Shown here: positions 23,483-36,498 of the stretch, in pieces | How positions within the stretch are numbered: position 1 is the first letter of the stretch | How the letters are laid out: each line of letters starts with the position of its first letter | The notes under the pieces: model-generated | Told to the model about the DNA's origin: nothing | Seen by the model: the letters and a program-made list of their open reading frames with translations, nothing else | The model's database searches: none | Assembly (NCBI GenBank): GCA_916700875.1 | Contig: CAKAKS010000273.1 | Coordinates: 1 to 64,000 of the forward strand | Direction: 5' to 3' | Origin: Sebastes aleutianus | Taxonomy: Eukaryota > Chordata > Actinopteri > Perciformes > Sebastidae | Length of the DNA stretch: 64,000 nucleotides | Program-made: the position numbers and the translations under genes

Positions 23483-26400
23483 TCAGATCTCTTTGAACCT
23501 GGAATAAAAAGATTTGAGAATGACTATTAGACATTTAGAATGAAATCAAATACTGTTTAAAGGGACTATTTGTAACTTTCAGAAATGCTTGTTAACAGCG
23601 ACATCTGTGGCCGTGAAATCAATGAAAGTCAGCTTCGGGCTCGCGCTTGCTCACTCTAAATAGACATGAACGAGCATCACTCAACACAGTGAGGCGACAC
23701 ACGTCAGCTAAAACCACAATATCACTCTATATTTATATATCAGGCAGCGGGGCTCTGCAGCTAGTAACGTCTCATCTCCGCCTGCAGCAGGAGAGAGCTC
23801 TGACCGGGTGCCGAAGGGAGACACCGGCACCCGGTCGGTAACCGGACGATAACGTTTCTCGCTGAAGAGTGCCGTCACTTCACAAGACACGGGAAACCTC
23901 TGGTCTGGAGGAGCTGCAGCAGTTATTTCTGCACAAACGTCCACTGAACATTCACTAGATATTCTCAGAGCTAAACTAACTCTTCTGCAGTGTGGAGTGA
24001 GCAGCATGCACGTCTAGAGGTGGAGAGAGTACGCGAGAACACGCGCGCTGTCTGAGTGAAGGCAAGCAGGCAGAGGAGGAGAGTACAGCGGCAACACGCG
24101 AGCGCACATGTATCCCGACCCGGTACATTTAGCTTTTTAAAAAGTTACAAACAGTCCCTTTAATATCCTAATTTTATTCGTTGTTTAAAGGAACAGTTTG
24201 AAATTTTAAGACATACACTTATTCGCCGTCTTGCCGAGAGTTAGATGAGAAGACTGTTAGCTTAGCTTAGCATAAAGACTGGAAACAAGGGGTAACAACT
24301 AGCCTGGCTCTGTCCGTGTGTCTACGCTGTTCAGACTCAGACTCCAACACAAACTACAGTGAAGCACCAAAACCTCTTGGTTGTATCTAGTGAAGCCCGT
24401 CTGTTAAACAGTGTTGGCTGCGGTCGGGGAGACCTTCGTCTGGTCAGCTAACATTACTGCCAAGCAGCTGAAATATAGAGTGATATTGTGCTTTTAGCTG
24501 ACGTGTGTCTCCTCACTGTGTTGAGTGATGCTCCTTCATGTCTATGTAGAGCGAGCACAAGCGCGAGCAACAGGACGCTGACTTTAGTTGACTTAACGGA
24601 CACAGGTGAAGCTGTTAACAACACATTTCTGATTCTTACTAACAGTCCCTTTAAAAGCTGTTTTAAACCTGCTTTTTATTTGTAGTTTTTGTAAACATTT
24701 GCTATCATGTTGAAAAATATGCAAATATTAATCTCAAGGGACTTCCTGAAATGAATGTAAATAAAGGTAAATAACATTGAAAACAGCGTCAGTTTCTTGA
24801 ACCTCGGCCGGTGGTGGTACTCACCCTCTGGCTCGGGGAGAACGTCGACACCAACCCTGAGCTTCTTTATATACGAGCCTGGTCAAAAACTGAAGACAAA
24901 CAAACAAACAATGAGTCAGTCGGGGAGTCGTTACTGGACTGGAATAAGCAGCAATGAATGATAAAAAGATCTCAGCTAATGTTGTTGTAGTGTGAGAGAT
25001 TAAAGATGAACAGATGAAGAGAGGTTTCTGACCAGGCAGGCGAAGATGTCGGCAGAGATGAGCATGTAGAAGACGTTGTTCCAACCGGTGGGAGAGATCA
25101 CGCCGGCTAACAGAGGACCGATCGCAGCTCCTGCAGAGAAAACACCAACGTCACCGACTACGTTTACACGCACACGAATATTCCACTATTATTCAGAATA
25201 TGACAATATTGTGAATTTGATACGGGTCATATTCTGTTTGGATAGCCTTATTCTGAATGGAGCATTAAGATTAAGACATGTGGGATATAAAAGAGGCTAA
25301 AACTATACACCTGATGAACTACACAGCTGGTAATAATGTTAGTCTGAACCATTAATAATATTACATATAATGAAAAGAGGAGCTTTAAAAGAGTGAAGTA
25401 AAATAACTCCGTACGTACCGATCGAACCGGTCCCGTCAATAATCGCCGTCACCGTTGACAACGCCCTGGAGTTTCCTCTCAGACTCTCGTGTGTTCCCTG
25501 TTACACAACAAACACATCAAAATATACTTAAAGTACCAAAAGGAAAAGTACTCGTTATTACTCAGAACTTGAGTAAATGTACTTAGTTACATTCCTGCAT
25601 TGCAGAGACATCATGTAAATAGAGAGAACGTAGTTTAAATGTTTAATCTACGTCCACTAAATGTCATCAGACTTGTTGACAGACGGCAGGGACATAAAAC
25701 AGTGAGTTTCCCATGATGCTTCAGGTCTTACCAGGTCAGCAGATACAGCGGTAGTGATGAGGGCGTACGGTCCGTTCACCAGGCCTCCACACACCAGCAG
25801 CATTCCTACGTACGGGAAAGAAATACTGTTAATAAAGACTTCTTTTCATGAAAATTTATGTTTTTTTCTACACTTTTTTCTATACCAGGGGTCAGCAAGC
25901 TTTACTATCAAGAGACATTTTAGGCCAAAAAAACTAAAAACAAATCTGTCTGGAGCCGCAAAACATCTGATCATTGTGATGAAGGTAACACAGTTTATAG
26001 TCTAAGTATATAGTATATAAGTCTAATGCAGTGAGGGCCAAAGAGACAATGTACTACGGAGTATTAGGGCCACATTGAGGGAAAAAACATCTGAGATTTA
26101 CAGAATAAAGTCGTAATATTACGAGAAAAAAAGTCGTAATATTACGAGAATAAAGTCACAACTTTACGTGAAAGAAAGTGATTAATGGACCCTGTTATTC
26201 TCTACTTTTTCCTTAAAGTGAAACATTTCCCCCAGGAGTATTTTTCCTAAAATCCCACAAGGTTTTGTGCTTTAACTTTAGCTAATTCTAGCAGAGAAAA
26301 ACTAAACCGTTCTGAGAAATAAAACAAGAAATAAAGAAGTCTTACCGACTGTAGTACCGAAGCTCCTTTGTCCGATGTAATTATAGAGGAAAAGCTGCAA

Positions 26401-29400
26401 CATGAACAAAACAAACAATCAGCTTAACATATATCAGTCTACTGCTGGTATGTTAGAAAAATATCAGGCCTGGTATCCGCCGCCGGTTTAAAGGGTGCAA
26501 ATGTGTCAACAAATCGTGGCGTCATCATAAAATATTTAGATTTCTAAGAAGAGCCTCACCATCGGAGCAGCAGTGATCAACATGACGCAGCAGGTCGTTG
26601 CTCTGCCGCCCGTGTAGTCGGACACGAGGCCCGCCATGATGCCTCCTGTAGACACACAGCACATTCAGGTCAGATCACGTCTGTGATGATCCTTTACACT
26701 CATTCAACTTTACTGTTATCTAGTTAAAACAGGACGTTGGGGAGCAACACATGTTAATAACAACTAAGAATTTAAAAGTTAAAACAGGATCCGGGGACAG
26801 TTGAATCTGAAATATAGACCCGAGGTTCAGTAGACGTTTCCTCCTGTGATCAGAGCTGATCGATTCTGCTTTGATCCATTTAGGTATTTCTGTTATTTAT
26901 TTAGTATTTCCTTCTATTTCTTCTGCAATAAACACGTTGAAAAATGAACTCCTAATGTGACCAATAAGTCGAGGCTCAAAGCTTACCAATGATTCCTCCG
27001 ACATCAAACAGTGTCGACATGTCTCCCGCCTCTTTGGCCTCAAAATGTGCTGAAAATGAAACACAACAAAACCCACATTAACTTTAAAAACATGACTTTT
27101 AAAGATGTGTATAAAACTATAATGTATGATGTATATTCTCCTCGTCGTGTGTAAATACTGACCTACGTTGGAGATGTAGAGAGGAAGCCAGTACAGGAAC
27201 GTGTAGCTGACCAGTTTGGCGAACATCAGGCAGAGAGAGAACTCCACCACGCCCTGAGAGACACATAACAACACCATGAAAACCTCTCAGCACGTCAACA
27301 TGTCTTTATTATCACTGTGATATCATTCACTATCAACTGACAGGAGGCTGGTTATGTATAATATATCACATGTTGACAACATGCTTGGAGTTTTATACCG
27401 ATGTTATGGCTGCAACAAGCGATTCATTTCATCATCGATTAATCTGACGATTACTTTCTCGATTAATCGGTTAGTTCTTTGTTCTATAAAATGTCAGAAA
27501 AATGTTGACCAGTGTCTCTAAAAGACCAAGATGACGTCCTCAAATGTCTTGTTTTGTCCAAAAACTCAAAGATATTCAGTTTACTGTTATAGAGGAGGAA
27601 AGAAACCAGAAAATATTCACATTTAAGAAGCTGGAATCAGAGAATTTAGACTTCTTTTTACTTAAAAATGACTTAAACTGATTAATCAATGATCAAAATA
27701 GTTGGTGATTAATGTAATAGATGACAGCTAATTCGTTAATCGTCATCATTATGGAATATAAAAATGTTGTTTCACTTTGTCTCATTACAAAGCAGCTGCA
27801 GAGGAACTTACTACCTCTAACACCTCTGATACCAGGCTGCGTTAAAAAACGCCTCCCTCAATAACTACGTGGCCTTCGTTGTGTAAAGTAGCACCGTTGC
27901 TCTTTTTCTCAGAATATGACTACTATATTTAATAAAAGTGTCATAATGTCTTCTCACTATGGCAGGGGAGTGACATTAATCATTACCAATGATGACGCTT
28001 TTATTAAATATAGCAGTAATCTTCTGAGAAAACGGCTTTTGCTCCCAAGAAACTCTGTCTGTGGGTGTCGTGACTCAGAAAGAATTTAAGAAGCACAATT
28101 TGAATTTTAGGAACTTGAATAAATATGTTTTCCTTATCAGCATTAAAGTTACTGTGTGTGTCTTTTCTATGTGATTATAAACCCAAATGTAAGTACTTGT
28201 ACTCGGTCTGAAAAGCAGTGGTATCGGTGCATCCCTAATCCTAATGCCACAGTGTTGTTCCTAATGCCGCCTCCAGAGGGCGCCAACGTAAAGGATTTTC
28301 GAACACACACAAACTTAGATCTATGCTGTGTTTCACTTCATTTTGAGCTTTCGGTCTAACAGATCTTCATAAGAGCAAACTAAATAAAGTGAAACACTGC
28401 AGAGATCCAATATGTCTTTTATCAGTTTGGGCTCTTTGATGCTTCCAGCATCTTAGCAAAGATTAAGCCAGGGAGTAGCGGTGGTCGTCCTGCGTTATAA
28501 ATAAAGACTTTGGCTGGTTAGAAACAGACGTCTCTTTACTCACCGGTATACTGAGAGCCCCGCAGAAGCTGATGGCCTCGGCGTGCTCCTCCTCGACAAC
28601 CTCCGCAGGCTCGGCGGTGATGGAACCGTAGGCGGGTCTCTCAACGTGGGTCGAGTTCTGCGAGACGGTCTCCGGATCGACGCTCTCCTTTTCGCTCTGA
28701 CAACACAAACACACACACACATGCATGAGCTCAAGCAGTGTTGTTGGCAAAATACTCTCTGAGTTTCCATCTTATGTTTTCCATTCTATGTATTCTTTTC
28801 CATCTCATTTTCTCTGTTTTTATGTTCATTCTGTGTCTATTCCCCCCCCCCTATTGTAAAACACTTTGAGCAGCTTTTCTTCTATGAAAGGTGCTATATA
28901 AATAAAGTTTATTATTCTTGTTATTAATATGGATGAATTAGGAAGATGGATGTTTGTTGTTTTAACTCACGTGGTGCTGAGGAGGAGTACAGTTGACGTG
29001 TTCAGGTTCTGAATAAGAGAAGAGAGGAAAGGATGTCATTGGTCGGTTCGGACACTATAACCATGGTGTGTGTGTGTCTAATGTGAAAGAACAGAAACGT
29101 ACTCTCAACCAGGAAGAAGAAGCACAGAACCCCAGTGGAGGCGATGATGAGTCCGGGGACGATGAAGGACATCCCCCACTCCGAGGACACGAAGGCTCCA
29201 GCGATGAGGGAGCCCAGGATGTTTCCCACGGAGGTGTGGGAGTTCCACACGCCCATGATGAACCCACGCCTGATGAGCAAAACACAATTCATCAATTAAC
29301 CGTCAAACACGTTAAAGAAATAGTTCAACATTTTGGAAAAGACGCTTATTATAGCAGTCTTTGGCCTGGTTCTCTCCTTTTCCAGCACATCACTCCTCCC

Positions 29401-32400
29401 AAAACCACAAATTGAAGTTTTTACATTTGAGTGTACAGATTAAACAAACAAGACACAACGTGTTAATTACGAAGCTTTAAAGGTGCTGGTAGATGTATTT
29501 GTGCACTTCAGACAGAGCCAGTCCGAGAAAAGTCTGAAAAATGTCCAAAAGGTGTCCAAAAAAAGTCCCAAATATGTACGAAAAAAGGCTGAAAAAAGGC
29601 ATAAAAAAAATCTGAAACATGTAAAAAAAAAGTCAGAAAAAGGCGGAATAATGGCATAAAGAAAAGTCAGAAAGATTACCCAAAAATGTCCAAAAAAAGT
29701 CCCAAATATGTACGAAAAAAGGTGAAAGAAAGGCAGAAGAAAAGTCTGAAACATGACCGAAAAATGTAAAAAAAAAAAAGTCAGAAAAATGTTTGAAAAA
29801 ATGTCAGAAAAAGACGAAAGAAAAGTCCCAAAAATATCCAAACAAATGTCCGAAGAATGTCTCAAATATGTTTGAAAAAGTCCGAAAAATGTGCTTGTTA
29901 TTGTCAACTAGACAACGTAATTGTGCATCATGATATATGACTACATCATGATTCCATTGAATTATCATATTGACCTATTGCCCAGCCCTAATTAGACTGA
30001 CATTGCTCATTACTACAGCGTTTTGTTCTCCATGTACTAAACTAAATAACGAGGTTTGACTGGACCCAATCAGGCTTTTGTGGCACTAAACTTGGTGTAT
30101 ATTTGAGGGGTATTTTATATTCATGATGTGTATTTGATGCTTGTGGTTCTGAGATGAATCTAACTCAGGGATCACTGTGCTGTCAAAACGTGACAAATGT
30201 GCATGTGTGAGTCTGCCAGCTACAAAAAAAGCCTCTGATGCAGCATAGTCAGCAGGACGGAGTACTCACTTCCCCTTTCCAAACCAGTTGCCGACGCAAG
30301 CCACCACTGCAGGCCAGCCGGTGGTCTGCATGAGCCCGTTCATGACCTGCAGAATGAAGCAAACAGAGAGTCGGTGTTAACGTACTGCATTAAAGCCTCT
30401 TAACGCCGGTACGACTCTACTTAAAAAAAGGAGAAGGAGAGGAGTCTTAACATTCCCACACCAAACCTACAATAAGCCCAGACGCACTCGTGCAGTCATG
30501 TGATGCAGCTGTGAGTCATGTGATGTGTGTGAGAGGAAAGCGTGACTAAGCCCCCGTGAGATCTCCACATTATTAAAGAGAAGAGATGATAAATGAGGTC
30601 TGTACTGACCCACAGAGATCACAGCGACCACACCTGTGAGGAGGTTAAAGGGTTGTTAATCAATACCATACATCAGTGATAGCTTCATGGAGGTGTTACA
30701 GTTTAGAGCTGCAACAATTAATCAATCAGTTGTCAACTGTTAAATTAATCGCCAACTGTTTTGATAATTGATTGGAGTTTGAGTAGTTTTTTAAGAAGTC
30801 TAAATTCTCTGATTCCAGCTTCTTAAATGTGAATATTTTCTAGTTTCTTTCCTCCTCTATGACGGTAAACTGAATATCTTTGAGTTGTGGACAAAACGAG
30901 ACATTTGAGGACGTCCTCTTGGACTTTGGGAAACACTGATCGACATTTTCTGACATTTTATAGACCAAACAACTAATTGATTAATCGACAATGAAAATAA
31001 TCCTTAGTTGCAGCTCTAATATTGTTGTAAATTGAAATTGAATTCTTTGGGTTTTGGACAAAACAAGTTATTTGCAGATATTACCCTGGGCTCTGGGAAA
31101 TTATGACGGACATTTGTAATCATTTTCTGACATTTTAGAGACTAAAGGAGGAGAAACAGGGAAATAGTAATAGTTGCAGAAGCAGCTTTAATACTGTACA
31201 CAAGAAGGGAAAGTAGCTTGTGTCCAAAATTGGCTTCTTCACTTCACTTTACCTTTCGGAGGTAAACCGACTCCTGATGGTAAAGGCTGATGTGTGTGGT
31301 TATTACTGGTCAAAGGGACTTTTAAAAAAGACTGAAGTGAAACTAAACTCTGCCTTAACTTGTACTGAGGTTGCATCCACAATGAGACTGACGTTCATTT
31401 CCCGTAGAGTCAAAGAAGACAAATGAAACCTGGCTTGTGTGAGTGTGTGTGTGTGCTGCACGTTTTGGTGGTGAGTCAGCAATAAACAGATCTCTGAGTT
31501 TCCCTCTTTCTCCAATATGTGAGACTGTTGTATGCTCTAGTTCTGCCTTAAAATGGACAAGAGGTTGTTTATATTCAAAGCTTCCTAATTCTGTACAAGG
31601 TTTAAAGGTACATTGGGCGTTGTACCACAACAGAAAGACAAAAGACAGGATGTGAACCTGCTCTTATATTCATAGGCAGATATTTTGGTACAAAACTAAC
31701 AGTGTCAAAGGAATAGATTTACATTTTGGAGAATATTTGCTTTGCAGAAATGTAAACACGTCGAACAGGTTCATCCAGCCATGAAAAACTTCTGTGCTAC
31801 ATCTCCAGCTATAGTGTGGGAACCAGATACGGTCAGTGAGCAGAATGGGAACATCAATCAACAGGGTCTTTTGATTGGTCTATTCATCAAGACAAAGGGT
31901 GCACACACTTTATTTAAGTGACACTCTTGCTGTTTGTAGCTCCCTACAGGTAGTGCAAAGTTAAAGAGTCATTGAGTCACCGGTCAGGGAACAAAAGAAA
32001 GTGCACGACTTTGTGATGTTGTGTCTTTACCTGGATGGCGGCGTAGTAGCCTAACGAGTGGATTTTCCAGTAGAAGCCGAGGCCAAACAGACACGTGAAC
32101 AACCCACTCATCAGCATCCCAAAGCTGAGGTAGTACCGCAGAGGCAGACGCTCTCCAAATATCCCACTGTGAACACAAGAAAGGATTAGGACTCAATGTA
32201 AGACATACAAACACACTCAAAAGGGACACAAACACAACAAGGGCTGCCGGCGACAGCACATACAGACCTGAAGAACATGCCGATGGCGTAGGCGACCAGG
32301 AAGGAGTTATCCAAAACCCCAAACAGCGTCTGATAGTTGTCCTGGTCTAGAGGGACGACACAGATCAAACCATTAGCTTTCTCCATGTAATCGTTCAGAA

Positions 32401-35400
32401 TAACGGATGGTTTAGTAAGAGTTGTACAACAACAAGAGCCCTCAACAGCTTCCCCCCCACCAACACGGACACTTATATTTGCTGAAAGGCACGACTGATC
32501 CAGGGAATCAAACACGGTACTTTTTCCACAGCACACAGTAGAACCACTGTGTCTTTAGGATTTTTAGGATTTAGGACACAGCAACTGTCTGCTACGTAGC
32601 ACAAGGGATTTCTGCAATGTCCCAGTGCTGGTCTGCATTATTTACTCATATGTGAAGTGTCCAAGTTGACAACAAATGAAGGACTTACCGAACGGCGCCC
32701 AGTCACACCAGGTGACATTGTTGGTGATGTTGAGGTCTGCTGGTCGGACGGCTGAGGAACAGTTTCTGTGCAGCTGACTCTGAGTATCAGACAGAAAAAC
32801 ATAGATGTAAGCAGGTGAAACGAGCCCGATAAAACACTCACGATACAGCACTAGATATGTTTAGATATCGATATTATTAAACAGGGGTTGCAGGAAGTTG
32901 TGAGTGCAGACATTTGAGTAAAAAAACAGTAATTTCTCATGTATAAATTGTATATTTTATTGCCTTTCATAATATTAAACATGCCCACTTTTGCTGCAAA
33001 TAATCTGTCTGTAGCGTTAAAGGACCATACCATAGCTGCTGCATGGTTTTAGACCATTTATTAAAAAACATAAACCAAGAATCTAAACAATCAAATGCTT
33101 TTTCAGCATCTAAAGCAATTATTGCTAAATTTAAAAATGTATATAAATAAATAAATAAAAATAAAAAATAAATAGAAGAGTAAATAGGGGAATTAATACA
33201 AAGGTAAATAAATAAATAATCAAATTACAGAATTATCAGAAATATCAATTTTGTCAATTAATTAATGCCTATATTTATTTTTAATATTATTTTTGGTACA
33301 TTTAATGTTATATTCATTTATTTATTTTTGATTTTGGCAGAACTGCTACAAGTGAACTAGGTGAAAATAATGCTTTCTTAAAAGATGTATGCATGACGTC
33401 TAAGAGTGAGGGAACTAATTCAGCCAAAAAGCATATTTACATATTAAACAGAGCCTCATAAACCTCGGATGTGTCTGGTAGGAGTTCAGGTAAATTTGCA
33501 TGAGACAAAAAATCTTCAATCGCGGCTGCATCTGAGTTATCTGTAACTTATTTTGATAAAATTAACTAAAACTTCTGCTGCCTCCATGCTAATATGACAT
33601 CTGTGGCTTTAGTTTCAGGATTATGTGCTATCTGATCGCTCAATTTAACCTTGAGTGGCACTATTAAGATAAAGATTTTGTCTCTGGACAAGAAATTCAG
33701 TTGTCATTTGTCTCCTTCCTCGTGTTCTTTAATGAGGATAGGGGAAGAAATTCTGTTAAATCTAACTGGATCCATGATGAAGGAGCTCCAGAGAGCATCT
33801 AACAGACAGCGTTTGACCTCTGACCCTCACTCACGTTCCTGTAAAACCCCCCTGTAGATAAGAAGATATTGAATTGTCCCAGTCACCTTAACAATGCTGA
33901 TAGGTTTCCGTGACAGATGGTACGCCGTGTAGAAGAGGAAGGTGAGGAAGAGAATGAAACCGCGATACCTGCAAAAGAGAGATAAAAGAATTAGGAAGTC
34001 TTTATAATATATATTTCTAGTAATGTTATAATTACTTTATCATTCATTATTAAGTTATATGTAAGTACTGTAACAAAAATATTGATGTAGAAATATATGC
34101 AAACTGCTGCCAGCATGTCATGGTTCGATTTTTTTTATCACATAGACTAGAAACATGGCATGGCATTGTTAAGAGTTTTAATTAACACAAACTATTCATT
34201 ACTCTGAAGTATTTTACAACTAACAGGCTGCTGGAAATACTACTGAGTGATGTGTAAATGTGTAAGAGCACAGGTACAACGTTCAGTCAGGGTGCTCATA
34301 ACAAAATATGAACTATTTTGATAATTGATTCATTTTCTTTGTCAATTTTTAAGCACAATTTGCAAACATTTGATGGTTTCAGCGACTTAGATATGTGGTT
34401 TTGATCCTTTTTCCTGTCTCACATTATAGGAAATTAAAAATATTTGAGTTTTGGACTGTTGGATGAACAAAAAAATAAGCTATCTGAAAGCATCCCTTAG
34501 GGCTTTGGGAGAATATGATGGGCATTTTTCACAGTTTTCTGATGTTTGAGAAAAAGATTGTCAGATTTATTGAGAAGGAAAGTAATAATGAGTTGCAGTT
34601 CTGCTTAGTTTTTCCTCATAATTATGACACCGTCTTATTATTCTGACTCAGTAAGTCATAGTTACAAGATACAAAGTAATTATTTAGATATAATAATGTT
34701 TTTTATTTAATTTCTCATCGATTTATGCTGTAAAATTGGCAAAGTAAAGTACTGAATAGTCACCACAGTGGGAAAGCCTTTCGTCTTTTCCCAAATTCCT
34801 TGAATTCTGGATGTTTATCGACGACCGTATTGATTCGTTAAAAGGTCAAATCTGTGTCGATAAAGGAGGAAGCTCAGAAATGCAAATTTTTTTAATGGAG
34901 TTTGGCGTGACCCTAGTGGACATATCTGAACGAAAACAAGGAGTAGTAATGAGTTTCTAACAGGAAGTTGGGTATAGAAAATTATGTATTTACAAGCACC
35001 CAATATAAATTCAAAGATATGGCTTTTTTTTTATGGAGTTTGGCGTGGCTCTTCATTCTCACATTAAACTCCAAATGTACCTGGTGGGCATTTCCAAACG
35101 AAAACCAGTATTAGTAATTAGTTTCTAATAGCCAGTTGGGTATAGAAAATTATCAATATACATAATATTTATATAATACATTTATTTGCAATAAGTTTAT
35201 AATTGGTACTAGGATATAGAAAAGTAGGTATTTATGTAGTGAACACTGGTTTTACAAGTCCCCAATATAAATCCAAAGAAATGCCATTTTTTTTTTAATG
35301 GAGTTTGGCATGGCTCTTCATTCTCACATTAAACCCCAAACGAAAACCAGTAGTAGTAATGAGTTTCTAACAGGCAGTTGAGTATAGAAAATTATATATA

Positions 35401-36313
35401 TATTTATAATATTTATATAGTCAACACTGGTTTTACAAGCCCCCATTACAAATTCAAAGAAATGTAATTTTTTTTAATGGAGTTTGGCATGGCTCTTTAT
35501 ACTCCCATTATAACCCAAACGAAAACAAGCAGTTGTAATGAGTTTCTAACAGCCAATTGGTTATACAAAAATTATCTATCTATATATATATATATATATA
35601 TAGTGGACACTGGTTTTACAAGCCCACAATACAAATTCAAAGAAATGCAACTTCTTTGAATTTTACAAAACTTGTTATAACTGCTTGTTTTCGTTTGGGT
35701 TATAATGGGATAATGAAGAGCCACCAAACTCCATTCAAAGAAATGCCATTTCTTTGGATATGAAAGTTTTTGAATGGAGTTTGGCTCTTCAATCTCCCAC
35801 CAAAACAAAAAAACAAGCAGTTATAACAAGTTTGTAACTGGTAGTAGGGTGCTGAAAAGTAAGTATTTATATAGTGAACACTGGGTTTACAATATGCCAA
35901 TACCAAATTAGGTATTGATATAATGAACACTGGTTTTACAAGCCCCCCATACAAATTCAAAGAAATGCCATTTTTGTGAATGGAGTTTGGTGTGGCTCTT
36001 CATTCTCCCATCAAAACCCAAACGAAAACAAGCAGTTATAACACGTTTATAACTGGTAGTAAAGTGCTGAAAAGTAAGTATTTATATAGTGAACACTGGT
36101 TTTACAACACCCCCTTTAAAACCTCACAGAATGTGTGTTTTATCTGTGTAGTTAAGCCAATCATTTACCTCACAGATTAGAGATAACACTCATTACAGAG
36201 CAGCGGCTGTAGATGAGAGGATGCCATTAGAGGAGAACAATAGAACAAACTTACAAACTATCTCGAGAAAAGGACGTGATGAATCGTATGCCGGGAGCCA
36301 GAGGAGTCTTCAT
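23483..36313 (-). CDS. slc37a2: Solute carrier family 37 member 2, 18 coding exons, 500 aa
   Basis: Exons in transcript order: 36313-36255, 33968-33887, 32779-32689, 32346-32268, 32166-32031, 30346-30270, 29269-29103, 29008-28971, 28696-28544, 27253-27163, 27049-26987, 26645-26560, 26394-26346, 25805-25732, 25497-25419, 25130-25033, 24889-24825, 23498-23483. They join in phase to 500 aa, matching human SLC37A2 (about 501). The product is a 12-pass major facilitator of the organophosphate:phosphate antiporter group, an ER-membrane sugar-phosphate/phosphate exchanger. Visible family blocks include LSRKPISIVK after the first membrane span, GNWFGKGKRGFIMGVWNSHT mid-protein, VSDYTGGRATTCCVM and NGPYALITTAVSADLGTH. 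N-glycosylation sequons (NCS, NIT, NVT) lie in the first lumenal loop. The short tail ending FKEI parallels human YKEI and favours SLC37A2 over A1 or A3. The loop between halves (exons 8-9) is acidic and least conserved. Confidence 0.93.
23557..24163. mobile_element. TTAA-flanked MITE-like element (AGGGACT ends), copy 2
   Basis: TTAA|AGGGACT at the left and AGTCCCT|TTAA at the right, in the last intron of slc37a2. A truncated third copy with only its AGTCCCT|TTAA end is at 24320-24654, after a GCTTAGCATAAAGACTGG repeat. Mirrors at about 50025-50630 and 49520-49865. Confidence 0.65.
25517..25603. mobile_element. Short fragment of the GTACTTGAGTA MITE
   Basis: Shares TTAAAGTACCAAAAG and the GAGTAAATGTACTTAGTTAC block with the MITE at 2247-2787. 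Located in slc37a2 intron 14. Confidence 0.5.
25885..26165. mobile_element. hAT-like element, CAGGGGTCAGCAAG end
   Basis: Starts CAGGGGTCAGCAAGCTTTAC and carries the CGGAGTATTAGGGCCACATT unit and GTCGTAATATTACGAGAA repeats, as in 19017-19690. Lies in slc37a2 intron 13; mirror at about 48010-48295. Confidence 0.6.
27400..27750. repeat. GGCTGCAAC...GATTAATCG dispersed repeat, three copies per arm
   Basis: AT-rich element with CGATTAATC motifs and ATAAAATGTCAGAAAAATGT. Related copies are at 30700-31160 and 34330-34590, and mirrored at about 46430-46780, 43030-43495 and 39620-39880. The left and right versions differ more here than in exons. Confidence 0.65.
27904..28032. repeat. Imperfect foldback of about 42-bp arms
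   Basis: 27904-27946 (CTCAGAATATGACTACTATA...) pairs with 27989-28032 at roughly 85% identity, with about 42 bp between. Mirror at about 46147-46275. Confidence 0.7.
28845..28920 (+). mobile_element. LINE/SINE-type 3' tail
   Basis: The motif CACTTTGAGCAGC ... GGTGCTATATAAATAAAGTT followed by TTATTATT resembles the shared 3' tail of L2-clade LINEs and the SINEs that use them. Only the tail is present. Mirror at about 45262-45340. Confidence 0.5.
29510..29905. repeat. AAAAATGTCCGAAAAA tandem array in slc37a2 intron 6
   Basis: About 30 irregular copies of a 10-20 bp unit (AAAAATGTCCGAAAAAAGTC and variants). It is the same core as 10510-10780 but in the opposite orientation. Mirror at about 44295-44675. 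Phe-rich frames across it are not genes. Confidence 0.85.
30610..30633 (-). other. Possible cryptic 24-nt cassette exon in slc37a2 intron 5
   Basis: On the minus strand a pyrimidine tract and CTCACAG precede 24 nt followed by GTCAGTAC, so it is flanked by acceptor- and donor-like sites. Inclusion between exons 5 and 6 (both phase 0) would introduce an in-frame TGA. It is preserved in the right arm near 43564-43587. It may be a poison exon or simply chance. Confidence 0.2.
34820..36130. repeat. Satellite-like tandem array of about 180-bp monomers in slc37a2 intron 1
   Basis: Six to seven units each hold ATGGAGTTTGGC, a TCTTCATTCTC block, CCAAACGAAAAC, AATGAGTTTCTAACAG and CACTGGTTTTACAAGCCCCC. 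Monomers begin near 34890, 35025, 35295, 35475, 35772 and 35978, and one near 35690 is inverted. Mirror at about 38085-39395. Confidence 0.8.
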
Positions 36314-36350
36314 TGTTCGATGAAAAGTTGATTAAAACTTTTAAAAACAG

Positions 36351-36398
36351 TTAAATTCCAGTCATGTCGTCGGGAGAAGTAGAATCAGACAGTTTATA
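36351..36398 (-). promoter_or_regulatory. slc37a2: slc37a2 TATA-like box and minimal upstream ORF
   Basis: On the minus strand TATAAA reads from 36398 to 36393. Downstream, 36365-36351 is a complete four-codon frame (ATG, three sense codons counting ATG's successors, then TAA) ending 37 nt before the main ATG at 36313. Both are kept in the mirror copy (37850-37864 for the small frame). If the TATA box fixes the cap about 30 bp downstream, the upstream ATG would lie almost at the cap and be poorly used. Confidence 0.35.
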
Positions 36399-36432
36399 AA
36401 GCGACCCTGGTGCTGTTTGAAGCAGGCTCACG

Positions 36433-36498
36433 CGACCGTTAGTGACGGTTAGCGACCGTTAGTGACGGTTAGTGACCGTTAGAGACAGTAAGCGCTAA
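36433..36498. repeat. Short tandem repeat GACCGTTAGT in the slc37a2 promoter
   Basis: Six to seven roughly 10-bp units alternate GCGACCGTTAGT and GACGGTTAG. The mirror (about 37720-37785) has a slightly different unit pattern. Confidence 0.75.

Noticed and set aside
29467..29907. 146-codon Phe-rich frame, with a 141-codon mirror frame at 44287
   Set aside because: It is made of the GTCCGAAAAA tandem array and lies in an slc37a2 intron; no domain or codon bias supports a gene.
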